NCBI RefSeq assembly: GCF_025943985.1
Contig: NZ_JAPCWE010000017.1
Span: 1 to 64,000 of the forward strand
DNA: 64,000 bases
Direction of reading: 5' to 3'
DNA from: Anaerorudis cellulosivorans
GTDB taxonomy: Bacteria > Bacteroidota > Bacteroidia > Bacteroidales > Dysgonomonadaceae
Below are positions 35,324 through 44,584 of this stretch, piece after piece; the stretch's first letter is position 1; each line of letters opens with the position of its first letter. The notes beneath the pieces were generated by a model. The model had not been told where the DNA came from. It saw only the letters and a program-made list of their open reading frames with translations, and made no database searches. The translations under genes were made by a program, and so were the position numbers.

Positions 35324-37077
35324 TTTGCTTCGATATATTTTCCGGTTCGAATCTTTTCGTCAAGAGTTTTGGAATCGCTCCCTAATTCTTTGGCTTTTTT
35401 CCATTGCTCCACCGCTTTTTCGGGTTCTCCCGTCATATACAGCACATCGCCATAATGTTCAAAGATTTCGGCAGAAGGCTCTTCTTTACTGTATTTAACA
35501 GCATTTTCTATATAAATCTTAGCCGTAGTATAAGCTCCCTGTTTAAAGAGAACCCATCCATACGTGTCCAAGTAAGTAGGATTTGTCGGCTCCGCTTTCA
35601 CTGTTATGCTGCTCATTTGTTCGGCTTTATCCAGATCTTTTCCTTCTAAGGACAAATAATAACTGTAATTGTTTAATACCGGCAGATTCCGAGGATTGAG
35701 TTTTAACGCTTTTTCGTAATTCTTGAACGCCGCTTCTTTGTTCCCGAGAAAATAATTCAAATCACCTATTTGGCCATAAAAATCGGATTTAAGCATTGGA
35801 TTTTCAATTTTTGCCGATTTCAGCCCTTCTTCAAATACTTCCAATGCTTCTTTATATTTTTTTTGTTGGTATTTTGCGCCTCCCAAGTAAAAGTAAAATT
35901 GAGGAGCTTCGGGAATATGTTTTATAGCTTCAGTGGTAATTTCTATCACTTTATCGATGCTGTCGGGTAAGACAATGCGTAGCATTTGTTCGTATCCGGC
36001 CGGATCGGTTGGATTGGCTTTTGTATAAATTTCAAATTGCTTCATCGCTTCTTCTTTATTCTCTTGCAGCAACAATACGTTTCCATAAATAAGGTTTAGT
36101 AGTGTATTACGAGGATACTGATCGAATAATGTTTCGAAAAGAGAGTTTACCAATTGCATATCGCGTTTGTTTTGCCGAAGGATATCAATGTAGCGGGTAA
36201 GCAATTGAACTTTCGTATCCACATCTATTTCAGTACCCATAATGGCTTTTCGTAGTTCTTCTTCAGCAGCTTCTTCATTCCCCGTTTTTTCATAATAATT
36301 GACCATAGAATGTATCAGATTGGGATAATCCGGGTCAATTGCTTTTGCCTGATTGTAATAATATATGGCTTTATCCGGTTGGTTATCCTGCAAATACAGA
36401 TCCCCTATAAGAACAATATAACGAGGATCGTCAGGATTTTGAGCGATGATATTTTCAATTTCCGTGAAAGCTTTTTCTTTTTGGTTGAGCATGGAATACA
36501 GCTGAAATTTATTGAGGGCTGTAGTTTCTGAAACTCCGGAAATTTTTTCCAATTCGTTTAGTACTTCTACGGCTTTTTGCAGCTCACCACTGTCGGCATA
36601 TGCCTGCGAAAGTTGCATATAGAGCTCCAATTTGGAAGGGTATTCTTTTAGCAAAAACTGATAAATAGCTATTGCTTCCTGATTATTACCCGATTCTTTG
36701 CTCAAACCGGCAAGCATCGTGTTATAGTAATAATTTTTCGGATCGTATTTTACGGCTTTTTTCAAAAAAACCAATGCTTTGCTCTTTTCATCGAGCACAT
36801 TATAAAAAGTTCCCAATTCTGTCAACACATTAGCATTGGTTGAATCGATCGAATAGCAATGCTGTAAATAGTCAAATGCCTCATCGTATTTGCCTTGCAC
36901 TTTGGCATTGATCCCTTCATAAAAATAATAATCGAATTTTCTTTGTTCTTTTTCGTTCAGAGCTATTCCTTTCTTTTCGTTGGCAGGTTGTGTAGATTGA
37001 GCAGTTGCAAAAAGGGCACAAAAAAGAAAAAAAGCAAGGGTAAAACTAGTTAAAAAGAATAATTTTCTTTGATGCAT
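35320..37077 (-). CDS. Secreted tetratricopeptide repeat protein
   Basis: 585 residues: signal peptide (about 1-26) followed by at least ten tetratricopeptide repeats across the whole length, for example YDEAFDYLQHCYSIDSTNANVLTELGTFY and PDKAIYYYNQAKAIDPDYPNLI. TPR arrays mediate protein binding; periplasmic or outer-membrane placement follows from the signal. It lies between dut and the DUF4292 gene in a four-gene minus-strand operon, suggesting an envelope scaffold working with the DUF4292 and EnvC-like proteins. Confidence 0.85.
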   Translation of the reverse strand: MHQRKLFFLTSFTLAFFLFCALFATAQSTQPANEKKGIALNEKEQRKFDYYFYEGINAKVQGKYDEAFDYLQHCYSIDSTNANVLTELGTFYNVLDEKSKALVFLKKAVKYDPKNYYYNTMLAGLSKESGNNQEAIAIYQFLLKEYPSKLELYMQLSQAYADSGELQKAVEVLNELEKISGVSETTALNKFQLYSMLNQKEKAFTEIENIIAQNPDDPRYIVLIGDLYLQDNQPDKAIYYYNQAKAIDPDYPNLIHSMVNYYEKTGNEEAAEEELRKAIMGTEIDVDTKVQLLTRYIDILRQNKRDMQLVNSLFETLFDQYPRNTLLNLIYGNVLLLQENKEEAMKQFEIYTKANPTDPAGYEQMLRIVLPDSIDKVIEITTEAIKHIPEAPQFYFYLGGAKYQQKKYKEALEVFEEGLKSAKIENPMLKSDFYGQIGDLNYFLGNKEAAFKNYEKALKLNPRNLPVLNNYSYYLSLEGKDLDKAEQMSSITVKAEPTNPTYLDTYGWVLFKQGAYTTAKIYIENAVKYSKEEPSAEIFEHYGDVLYMTGEPEKAVEQWKKAKELGSDSKTLDEKIRTGKYIEAK

Positions 37078-37095
37078 TATGTAAACAATATAGCG

Positions 37096-37530
37096 TTAAT
37101 TTTTTCCTGTATGACCAAATCCTCCTGATCCTCTATTGGTTTCTTCCAATTTGCAAACCTCTCGCCATTCAACTCGTGAATGTTCAGTGATGACCATTTG
37201 GCAAATGCGATCTCCATCGTTAATCGTGAATTCTTCATCCGATAAATTAATTAGGATTGCACAGATTTCCCCTCGGTAATCGGCATCGATGGTCCCCGGT
37301 GAATTAACGACTGAAATGCCGTGTTTAATAGCCAAGCCGCTTCTTGGACGAATTTGTGCCTCATACCCTTCCGGTAGTTGGATGAATATACCCGTTGGTA
37401 CCAGTGCACGTTGTAAGGGCTTCAAAACAATAGGTTTATCGATATTGGCACGGAGATCCATTCCTGCCGAATGAAGGGTAGCATATTCCGGTAAAGGATG
37501 TTTGGATTGATTGACAATTTTGACCTGCAT
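37096..37530 (-). CDS. dut: Deoxyuridine 5'-triphosphate nucleotidohydrolase (dUTPase)
   Basis: Hydrolyses dUTP to dUMP, keeping uracil out of DNA and feeding dTMP synthesis. All five trimeric dUTPase motifs are present in 144 residues: [36 protein letters not shown] and [10 protein letters not shown]. The last has His where Ser is usual, a change I believe is common in Bacteroidota. It is the first gene of the minus-strand operon, 18 bases ahead of the TPR gene. Confidence 0.96.
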   Translation of the reverse strand: MQVKIVNQSKHPLPEYATLHSAGMDLRANIDKPIVLKPLQRALVPTGIFIQLPEGYEAQIRPRSGLAIKHGISVVNSPGTIDADYRGEICAILINLSDEEFTINDGDRICQMVITEHSRVEWREVCKLEETNRGSGGFGHTGKN

Positions 37531-37667
37531 TTTTTTGATATTTCTCTAACAGTGAAAAAAGATAAGATTTTTTATTATGCGAATTTAGGTATTTCTACTC
37601 AAATAATTATCAATTTGATGAAATTTAAGGAAGTTCATTTTCTCTTGCTCCTTTTATGGCACTTATT

Positions 37668-37698
37668 TTTCATGAAAATATAAAAATGCTTATCTTTG
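37668..37698 (+). promoter_or_regulatory. Promoter directly abutting the gene at 37705
   Basis: TTTC at 37668-37671, 19 bases, then TATCTTTG at 37691-37698. The start codon begins only seven bases after the -7 element, so the message is predicted to be leaderless or nearly so. Confidence 0.55.
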
Positions 37699-37704
37699 TG
37701 AGAG

Positions 37705-38433
37705 ATGAATGATCAAGACGATATATTAGGCAGATTGCGTCAGACATTGAATGAGCAAGGGATTGATTCTTTTCATATTCTTGAGGAGCTTGTTCCAATT
37801 GAGGAACAAATGGAGTATTTTCGTCATTTCGAAAGATTGAGAAGAGAAAATGCACCTTTTGTTTGTGACGAGGAAATCGCGATACTTTTTTCACCGGATG
37901 CCTCCATTGAAAGAAAAAAAAGAAGTCTTTCGTTATTAGCATCCATTCCCGATGTTGCAGCATATCGTGCCATTGAAACTTATCATAGCAGCCCGTTAGA
38001 ACCCGAGCTGAAAAACTGGTCGGCAATGGCATTGGTTAGCAGTCGCATTGTCCTTAATTCCAATCTTTCGGGTAAACAGCAGGTGTATATTTCTTCCGGT
38101 TTGGGAGGACACGATAAAAAGCTTCGTTTTTTTGGGCTGTTTACTACGCCAAACAGAGAAAATTTTACCGAGCTTCAGAAAGGGATCGTTGAAAGCGAAT
38201 TTCGTTTCCAATTGGAACAAGCCAATGTTGATATTGAGAAATTCGAAATCAAAGATCATTATTTTATCATTTTGATGCTTGTTCCTTTTGAAATCGATAT
38301 AAAGTCGATTCTTCAAGCTGCTATAAACGAGTGCAATCAATATGGAAATTTTCTGGATACAAAGTTCTTGTTCACTAATGTGAAAATACTGGGTGACGAA
38401 GAAATTGCTAATTTGCTGAAGAAAAAAGATTAA
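37705..38433 (+). CDS. Conserved protein of unknown function upstream of the utilization locus regulator
   Basis: 242 residues, soluble, no signal peptide. The N-terminal part is helical and acidic (MNDQDDILGRLRQTLNEQ, LVPIEEQMEYFRHFERL); the middle contains HEAT-like helical text (SIERKKRSLSLLASIPDVAAYRAIETY). The C-terminal half is alpha/beta with KLRFFGLFTTPNRENF and ends in a Lys-rich tail. I recognise no domain. The regulator gene starts 12 bases after its stop, so the two are probably cotranscribed. No other start codon is close to the promoter. Confidence 0.7.
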   Translation: MNDQDDILGRLRQTLNEQGIDSFHILEELVPIEEQMEYFRHFERLRRENAPFVCDEEIAILFSPDASIERKKRSLSLLASIPDVAAYRAIETYHSSPLEPELKNWSAMALVSSRIVLNSNLSGKQQVYISSGLGGHDKKLRFFGLFTTPNRENFTELQKGIVESEFRFQLEQANVDIEKFEIKDHYFIILMLVPFEIDIKSILQAAINECNQYGNFLDTKFLFTNVKILGDEEIANLLKKKD

Positions 38434-38445
38434 GGAAACCGTTAC

Positions 38446-41331
38446 ATGTTGCCATTTTTTTCGTATAAAAAACAATATTTTGTTTGTTTAGCAATATTTT
38501 TTTTATTCCTTTTTACTACCGTGCAGGCACGAATTCCTTCATTTGTGCCGCCCGTTTATAATTACACCAGCACTATTTATAATGCAGAAAATCAAAATTG
38601 GGCAATAGCTCAGGGTAAAGATGGTGTGATTTATATTGGGAATAACAAAGGCTTGTTGACTTTTGACGGCGTTAACTGGAATTTATATCGTTTGCCGAAT
38701 AATTTGGGAATTAAATCGATCTTTATCGATAAAAACCGCAATCCCGAAAGAATATATGTAGGGTCTTTCGAAGAGTTTGGTTTTTTTGAAAGAAATGCAG
38801 CAAATCGTTTTATTTATCATTCGTTCAAACCTTTAGTGAAGAACTATCAATTTCATAATGATGAGGTTTGGACCATTCAACAATTAAACGATACCCTGTT
38901 TTTTCAGACTTTTTCTTCTTATTTTGTTTACAATGAAAAATGGCCGGAAATTAAATATTTCAAATCTGATCCTGCACCTTTGTACTTTTTTTCGATTAAG
39001 GACACATTGTATGCTCAATACATTAATGAACATTTCTATCGATATAACGGTAATGATTTTGAACTTTTGTTAACCCACGAACAACTCAAAAATGATGAGA
39101 TTGTATCGGTACAACCTTTTGGAAAGAATTTGCTTCTTTTTTCTTCGAAAAGCGGGATATTGGAATATTCGATTCATTCGAACACGCTTTCTGAATGGAA
39201 AACAGCTGTGGATAAAGAATTGAAGAGAGCAAGAATAAATAGGGTTGTATCGATAGCCGATTCAATTTATATTATCGGAACGTTAAGCGACGGAATTTTT
39301 GTTTTAGATATGAAAGGCCAACTGAATTATCATTTAAACCGAAACAACGGGCTTAACAATAATACTGTTCTTGGCCTTTTTTGCGATAATGAAAACAACG
39401 TATGGGTGGCATTAGATAACGGGGTAGCCTATGTTCAGACAAAATCTCCCATCTCCTTTTTCGAACCCGTCGATATTCAGATTGGACTGGTTGAAGATTT
39501 GCTTATCGATAACCATACGTTTTATTTGGCCACCAACCAGGGAATTTATAAGTATTCCGAAACATTGGATAAAATAATTGCTTTGCCGGGATTTGAAATT
39601 CAATCTTGGTTTATTCGGAAGTTTAATGACCAAATTATTATAGGTAATAATGAAGGAACTTCATTCCTAAAAGATGACAAGAATATTCCTGTGATAAATT
39701 CGAGTGGCGGAGGGATGGACATAAAAGCAGTCAATCTTTATGGTCGCGACCTGTTGTTAGAGTCTACTTATTCCGATTTACAGATGTTTAACCAAATTAA
39801 CGGGCAGTGGGTATTCAGCCATAAACTCGATAATTTTTCCGATCTGATCAATCGTATTGAGGTTGATCATACCGGAAATGTTTGGGCTGGTCACATGTAC
39901 AAAGGCGTCTATCGATTACGGATTGATGAGCAATTACAAAAAATTGTCGAAAAAGAATATTTTTCCACGCTCGATTCCCTGCAAAATTATCCAAATCCCA
40001 TTCGGGTAATGAAATTGCGCGGGAGAATTATATTTGCCGATGGGCATGCTTTTTATACGTATGATGATATTGCACAAAAAATCACTCTCTTTGATCAATT
40101 AAACCAAGATCTTTCGGAATTGGCCGATACACATCGAGTGGTTATGGTGAATGACAGTTTATGTTGGTTTGTTCGAAACAATGAATATTCCCTTATTCGT
40201 TATAAAGACGGGCATTATAAGATCCAGGAAAAGATCCCTTTCAGTATCCTGAATAATCCTCCGAATATGGGACGCGGTAATGTTTATGTAGATGATAACG
40301 GAATATCCTATTTTTGTTTGAACGGCGGAATAGGGAAATATGTTCCCGTGAAAAAAACAGATCAAAAAATGTGGCCTCGTTTTGCTTTGTCTTGGGTGTC
40401 TTGTTATAATCGCAAGAGCAATCAAGTAACCTATTTGCCTCTTACTAAAAAGAATGCAATTTCTTATAAAAATAATAACCTGACTTTCCAATTTCAATAT
40501 CCGGACTATTCGAGGAAACCCATTAAAATTGAGTGCCTTCTTGAGGATTATGACTCGGAGTGGATGACTCTTCCTCCCGACTTGAGTGTAAATTATGCGA
40601 ATCTTCCCTCCGGAAATTATATGTTGAAAGCAAGGGTGATAAGCGAGGACGGTCGCGAGTTATCCCAATATACGTTTCCTTTTCAAATAACAACTCCTTG
40701 GTATAAAACAGGTTGGGCTATTTTGTTTTATGTCTTGGCGTTTATGATGCTTACCGGTTGGATTATTAATCAATATCTGAATACCGTTATTCGACGCAAA
40801 AATAAAGCTTTTGCCCAACGGGAAAAAGAAAGGATTGCACAAGTGGAAAGACAGGAGAAAATCATAACCGCTTTGAAAAACGAACAGTTACAAGCCGATT
40901 TAACCCATAAAAGTAAAGAATTGGCCAATGCCACAATGCTTATCATTAATCATGAGGAATTTCTGAATAGTCTCAAAAAAGAGATTCAGCATAATATCCT
41001 TTCAGGGAAGATTCAGCGAACCCAAGGAAACGAACTGATTAAAATGATTGAAAGTAATTTTTCGGAGAAAGATGAATGGACGGTTTTTCAGGATAACTTT
41101 GATCTTATTCACGAAAATTTTTTCAGAAAACTTAAGGAGAGATATCCGTCGCTTACTTCTTCCGACCTTAGATTATGTGCACTTCTTCGGCTGAATTATT
41201 CATCTAAAGATATTGCAAAGATGTTGAACCTTTCCATTAGAGGCGTTGAAGCTGCCCGATATCGCCTAAGAAAAAAATTAGCCCTTGAAGAGAAAGACGA
41301 CTTGATCGCTTTTATGATTAATTTCAAATAA
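38446..41331 (+). CDS. Membrane regulator: beta-propeller, Y_Y_Y domain and LuxR-type HTH
   Basis: 961 residues. A signal-anchor (about 12-30) is followed by a long beta-propeller-like sensor region (about 40-655) with repeats such as YIGNNKGLLTFDGVNWNLY and VWVALDNGVAYVQ. Next come a Y_Y_Y domain (about 665-750), one transmembrane helix (about 755-779), a coiled coil, and a C-terminal LuxR/GerE helix-turn-helix (about 902-945, SSKDIAKMLNLSIRGVEAARYRLRKKL). It resembles the periplasmic half of Bacteroidota hybrid two-component systems but has no histidine kinase or receiver, so it would bind DNA while anchored in the membrane. Its position before susC makes it the probable locus regulator. 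Confidence 0.85.
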   Translation: MLPFFSYKKQYFVCLAIFFLFLFTTVQARIPSFVPPVYNYTSTIYNAENQNWAIAQGKDGVIYIGNNKGLLTFDGVNWNLYRLPNNLGIKSIFIDKNRNPERIYVGSFEEFGFFERNAANRFIYHSFKPLVKNYQFHNDEVWTIQQLNDTLFFQTFSSYFVYNEKWPEIKYFKSDPAPLYFFSIKDTLYAQYINEHFYRYNGNDFELLLTHEQLKNDEIVSVQPFGKNLLLFSSKSGILEYSIHSNTLSEWKTAVDKELKRARINRVVSIADSIYIIGTLSDGIFVLDMKGQLNYHLNRNNGLNNNTVLGLFCDNENNVWVALDNGVAYVQTKSPISFFEPVDIQIGLVEDLLIDNHTFYLATNQGIYKYSETLDKIIALPGFEIQSWFIRKFNDQIIIGNNEGTSFLKDDKNIPVINSSGGGMDIKAVNLYGRDLLLESTYSDLQMFNQINGQWVFSHKLDNFSDLINRIEVDHTGNVWAGHMYKGVYRLRIDEQLQKIVEKEYFSTLDSLQNYPNPIRVMKLRGRIIFADGHAFYTYDDIAQKITLFDQLNQDLSELADTHRVVMVNDSLCWFVRNNEYSLIRYKDGHYKIQEKIPFSILNNPPNMGRGNVYVDDNGISYFCLNGGIGKYVPVKKTDQKMWPRFALSWVSCYNRKSNQVTYLPLTKKNAISYKNNNLTFQFQYPDYSRKPIKIECLLEDYDSEWMTLPPDLSVNYANLPSGNYMLKARVISEDGRELSQYTFPFQITTPWYKTGWAILFYVLAFMMLTGWIINQYLNTVIRRKNKAFAQREKERIAQVERQEKIITALKNEQLQADLTHKSKELANATMLIINHEEFLNSLKKEIQHNILSGKIQRTQGNELIKMIESNFSEKDEWTVFQDNFDLIHENFFRKLKERYPSLTSSDLRLCALLRLNYSSKDIAKMLNLSIRGVEAARYRLRKKLALEEKDDLIAFMINFK

Positions 41332-41427
41332 AACACTTCGTTTTCGAGTCAAGGTTTAACTTTTCAAAAAATCTAATAGACAATGAATTATAAGCTTTTG
41401 TGAGGTGATAAAGTATACTTCAAAAAC

Positions 41428-41444
41428 ATGTTATATAACATATA
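41428..41444. promoter_or_regulatory. Crp-like palindrome, site C, upstream of susC
   Basis: ATGTTATATAACATATA; the first 14 bases are a perfect palindrome. The centre is about 69 bp upstream of the predicted susC transcription start. The same motif occurs twice between the EF-G paralog and the Ca2+ ATPase. Confidence 0.65.
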
Positions 41445-41466
41445 GTATTTTCAACGAACCATAAAT

Positions 41467-41498
41467 TTTGCTTTTGGAATATGCAATCATTTTCTTTG
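41467..41498 (+). promoter_or_regulatory. Probable susC promoter
   Basis: TTTG at 41467-41470, 20 bases, then TTTCTTTG at 41491-41498 (one mismatch from TAnnTTTG). A start near 41504 gives a leader of 20-35 bases. Confidence 0.45.
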
Positions 41499-41524
41499 TT
41501 TCGAAAAATTCAGTTAACAAGTAA

Positions 41525-44500
41525 ATGATTGAACTTATGAAATTCAAATTAATTTTTATTTTCACATTACTTCTCGTTCCTCTATGCTCTTTTGCTCAAC
41601 AGCGCATAAGAGTTTCCGGAGTAGTGACAGAGAAGGCTACCGGTAATCCTGTTATCGGGGCTACCGTAATGGTTAAGGGAACAACTATTGGAACGGTTAC
41701 CGATATGGACGGAAATTATACATTGGAAAATGTTCCCGAGAATGCCACGATTGTATACAGTTATATTGGCATGCTCACAGTGGAAGAGCAAGTAAATGGG
41801 CGTTCCACGATAAATGTTGCTTTAGCGGAAGACGTTCAAGCATTGGAGGAAGTGGTGGTAATAGGGTACGGCACCAGTAAGTCAAAAGATCTAACAGCTC
41901 CTATAGCGGTTGTAAAGTCAGAAGACATTATTAAACATGCTACAACTTCTCCCATGAGTTCCCTGCAAGGAAAAGTTGCCGGTGTTTTGATAAATAACAC
42001 CGGCCAACCTGGAGCAGGACCCGATGTCAAAATTCGCGGAATAGGTTCATTTGCCGATACCCAGCCTTTGTATGTGGTGGACGGCATGTTTTATGATAAC
42101 ATCAATTTTCTGAATAACAGCGATATTCAGGATATATCTATTTTAAAAGATGCTTCCGCCGCTTCTATTTATGGAGTTCGGGCTGCGAACGGTGTTGTTA
42201 TTGTGACAACCAAAAAAGGCATACTCAATGCAAAACCTACGATTACTTACGATGGATATTATGGCGTTCAAAGTGCCACAGATGTTCTTAAAATGGCCAA
42301 TTCGCAACAGTATGCCACTATGCAGCTGGAAAAAGGAAGCGAAACGGATAAGGCTGTTCTGCTTAAATCTATCGAACTGTATGGCGGAGACAAAACTAAT
42401 ATCATTCCTGCTGTAAGTACCGACTGGTACGACGAATTGCTGCGGACAGCACAAATGCAAAATCATTCGTTGGATATTACGGGAGGATCGGATAAAGTAG
42501 CCTATTCTGTAGGTCTGAATTATTTATTTCAAGAAGGGATAATGGATGCCGTAAATGATTATGAACGTTTTAATATTCGTACCAAATCAGATTATTTTGT
42601 ATCGGATTGGTTAAAGGTCGGAGCTAATCTGATTTACAGCAATGCAAAGAAAAGGGATCCCAACAATTTTGCATGGGAATCGGCTTTTATTGCTCCTCCC
42701 ATATTCCCTGTTTATGATGAAAAAAATACGGCAGCTTATCCTGAGAAATTTGCTGCACCTGCACAAGTAGGATACTCGTCTTATTTCGGTAATCCTGTTG
42801 CTGCTGCATATTATAATAATGCAAAAAGCAATAAAAGTCAGTTTTTACCTACTTTCTACGCAGAATTGTATCTTTTACCTCAAAACAGGTTAACTTTTAA
42901 AACCTCTTATAGTCAGGATATTTCTTTTGAAAACGGAAGAACATATACCCCGGAATTTCGTGTTGGAGGAGGTCAAGAAAACACAGTTTCTCGTTTAAAC
43001 AAATACAACAATAATGTAAGGAACTGGATTGTTGACAACACGTTGACTTATATGCAGGATTTTGATAAACACAATGTTACTGCAATGTTAGGTCAATCTT
43101 TTAGAAGCGAAAGTTATCGTAATTTGTGGGGTGAAGCAACTGGTGTGCCCGGCGATTTTGAAGAATATCTTTATCTTTCTCAGGGGAATGCCGATGGAAG
43201 AAAAACAGGTGATGACGGTTATACCTACAAAGGGCTCTCTTATTTTGGTCGTGTAACCTATAATTATGCTGGCAAATATTATCTTTCTGCCACTATGCGG
43301 GCTGATGGAAGTTCCAAATACCAGGAAAAATGGGGGTATTTTCCGTCTTTTGGTGTTTCGTGGAATGTGAGTGAAGAGGATTTTATGAAACAACAAAATT
43401 TCATTGATTACCTTAAACTTCGTGCAAGCTGGGGAAAATTGGGTAACGACAAAGTACCGGCAAGTGATGGGTTTGCCTCAGTAACCCAAAACTTGAGTAC
43501 CTCGGGTGTTTTTGGCAACGGCATCATTCCCGGATATACTAACCTTATTTATTTCAGTTGGTTGCGATGGGAAGTGATAAACGAAACCAACATCGGTTTT
43601 GAAACCAATATGCTTGCCAATCGTTTACACCTTGAAGCCGATTATTATTACCGTATGACCGAAAATGCCGTTATTGATGCTCCACTTCCCATGGGTGCCG
43701 GCTCGTTGTTGGGAAATTATGGAAGAATCCTTAATTCAGGTATAGAATTGACATTGAATTGGCAGGATAAAATCAACCCCAACCTCTCTTACTTTGTGGG
43801 AGGAAATATCACAACCATTAATAATAAGGTGAAAGATTTCAATGGCTTGCCTTACCTCTATGGCGGATCTGCCGAATTTAGGACGATTTCAAAAGTGGGA
43901 GGACCATTGAATGCTTATTATGGCCATAAAGTTGTGGGAGTTTATCAAAATCAAGAAGAGATTAATAATGATCCTATTGCTGTGGCAAACGGTTTGAATC
44001 CCGGCGATTTTAAGTACCAGGACATCAATGGAGATAAAAAGATCAATGATGAAGACAGGGTAATTCTTGGTTCGTATATTCCTGATTTTAATTACGGTTT
44101 GAATGCAGGGTTAACATATAAGAATTTTGATTTCTCTGTGGTTATGCAAGGTGTTTACGGAAACGAAATTGTTAATCAGAAGAGAGGACTCAGAAGATGG
44201 CAAGGAGATATTAATTATGATGCCGATATGGTTGTAAACAGATGGACCGGTGAAGGTTCTACGAACAAATATCCTTCGGCGAAAGGGACAGTCAATCCTT
44301 GGAATATATCGAAATTCAACTCATTTTTCATTGAGGATGGATCGTATTTTCGTATTCAAAATATTCAGGCAGCCTATACTTTCCCGAAAAAAGAAATGGG
44401 ATCGTTCACCATGCCGACCATCCGTATCAGCCTAACGGCTGAAAGACCCTATACCTATTTCACTTCCAACGGATTTACACCTGAAGTTGGCGGAATAGGG

Positions 44501-44563
44501 TTCGACCGTCAGGTATATCCTTTATCGGCAACATATACCGTTGGCTTGCGAATTGTTTACTAA
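41525..44563 (+). CDS. susC: SusC/RagA family TonB-linked outer membrane transporter
   Basis: 1012-residue TonB-dependent transporter. Order: signal peptide (ending SFAQ), carboxypeptidase-regulatory-like domain (about 28-105, VSGVVTEKATGNPVIGATVMVKG), TonB box near VVVIGYGT, plug domain (about 125-230, with LQGKVAGV and YVVDGMFYDN), and the 22-strand barrel. It imports oligosaccharides captured by its SusD partner. The ATG at 41537 is an alternative start that gives the more typical signal peptide MKFKLIFIF. susD follows after 21 bases. Confidence 0.95.
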   Translation: MIELMKFKLIFIFTLLLVPLCSFAQQRIRVSGVVTEKATGNPVIGATVMVKGTTIGTVTDMDGNYTLENVPENATIVYSYIGMLTVEEQVNGRSTINVALAEDVQALEEVVVIGYGTSKSKDLTAPIAVVKSEDIIKHATTSPMSSLQGKVAGVLINNTGQPGAGPDVKIRGIGSFADTQPLYVVDGMFYDNINFLNNSDIQDISILKDASAASIYGVRAANGVVIVTTKKGILNAKPTITYDGYYGVQSATDVLKMANSQQYATMQLEKGSETDKAVLLKSIELYGGDKTNIIPAVSTDWYDELLRTAQMQNHSLDITGGSDKVAYSVGLNYLFQEGIMDAVNDYERFNIRTKSDYFVSDWLKVGANLIYSNAKKRDPNNFAWESAFIAPPIFPVYDEKNTAAYPEKFAAPAQVGYSSYFGNPVAAAYYNNAKSNKSQFLPTFYAELYLLPQNRLTFKTSYSQDISFENGRTYTPEFRVGGGQENTVSRLNKYNNNVRNWIVDNTLTYMQDFDKHNVTAMLGQSFRSESYRNLWGEATGVPGDFEEYLYLSQGNADGRKTGDDGYTYKGLSYFGRVTYNYAGKYYLSATMRADGSSKYQEKWGYFPSFGVSWNVSEEDFMKQQNFIDYLKLRASWGKLGNDKVPASDGFASVTQNLSTSGVFGNGIIPGYTNLIYFSWLRWEVINETNIGFETNMLANRLHLEADYYYRMTENAVIDAPLPMGAGSLLGNYGRILNSGIELTLNWQDKINPNLSYFVGGNITTINNKVKDFNGLPYLYGGSAEFRTISKVGGPLNAYYGHKVVGVYQNQEEINNDPIAVANGLNPGDFKYQDINGDKKINDEDRVILGSYIPDFNYGLNAGLTYKNFDFSVVMQGVYGNEIVNQKRGLRRWQGDINYDADMVVNRWTGEGSTNKYPSAKGTVNPWNISKFNSFFIEDGSYFRIQNIQAAYTFPKKEMGSFTMPTIRISLTAERPYTYFTSNGFTPEVGGIGFDRQVYPLSATYTVGLRIVY

Positions 44564-44584
44564 TCATTAAAAACTTGAATAACA

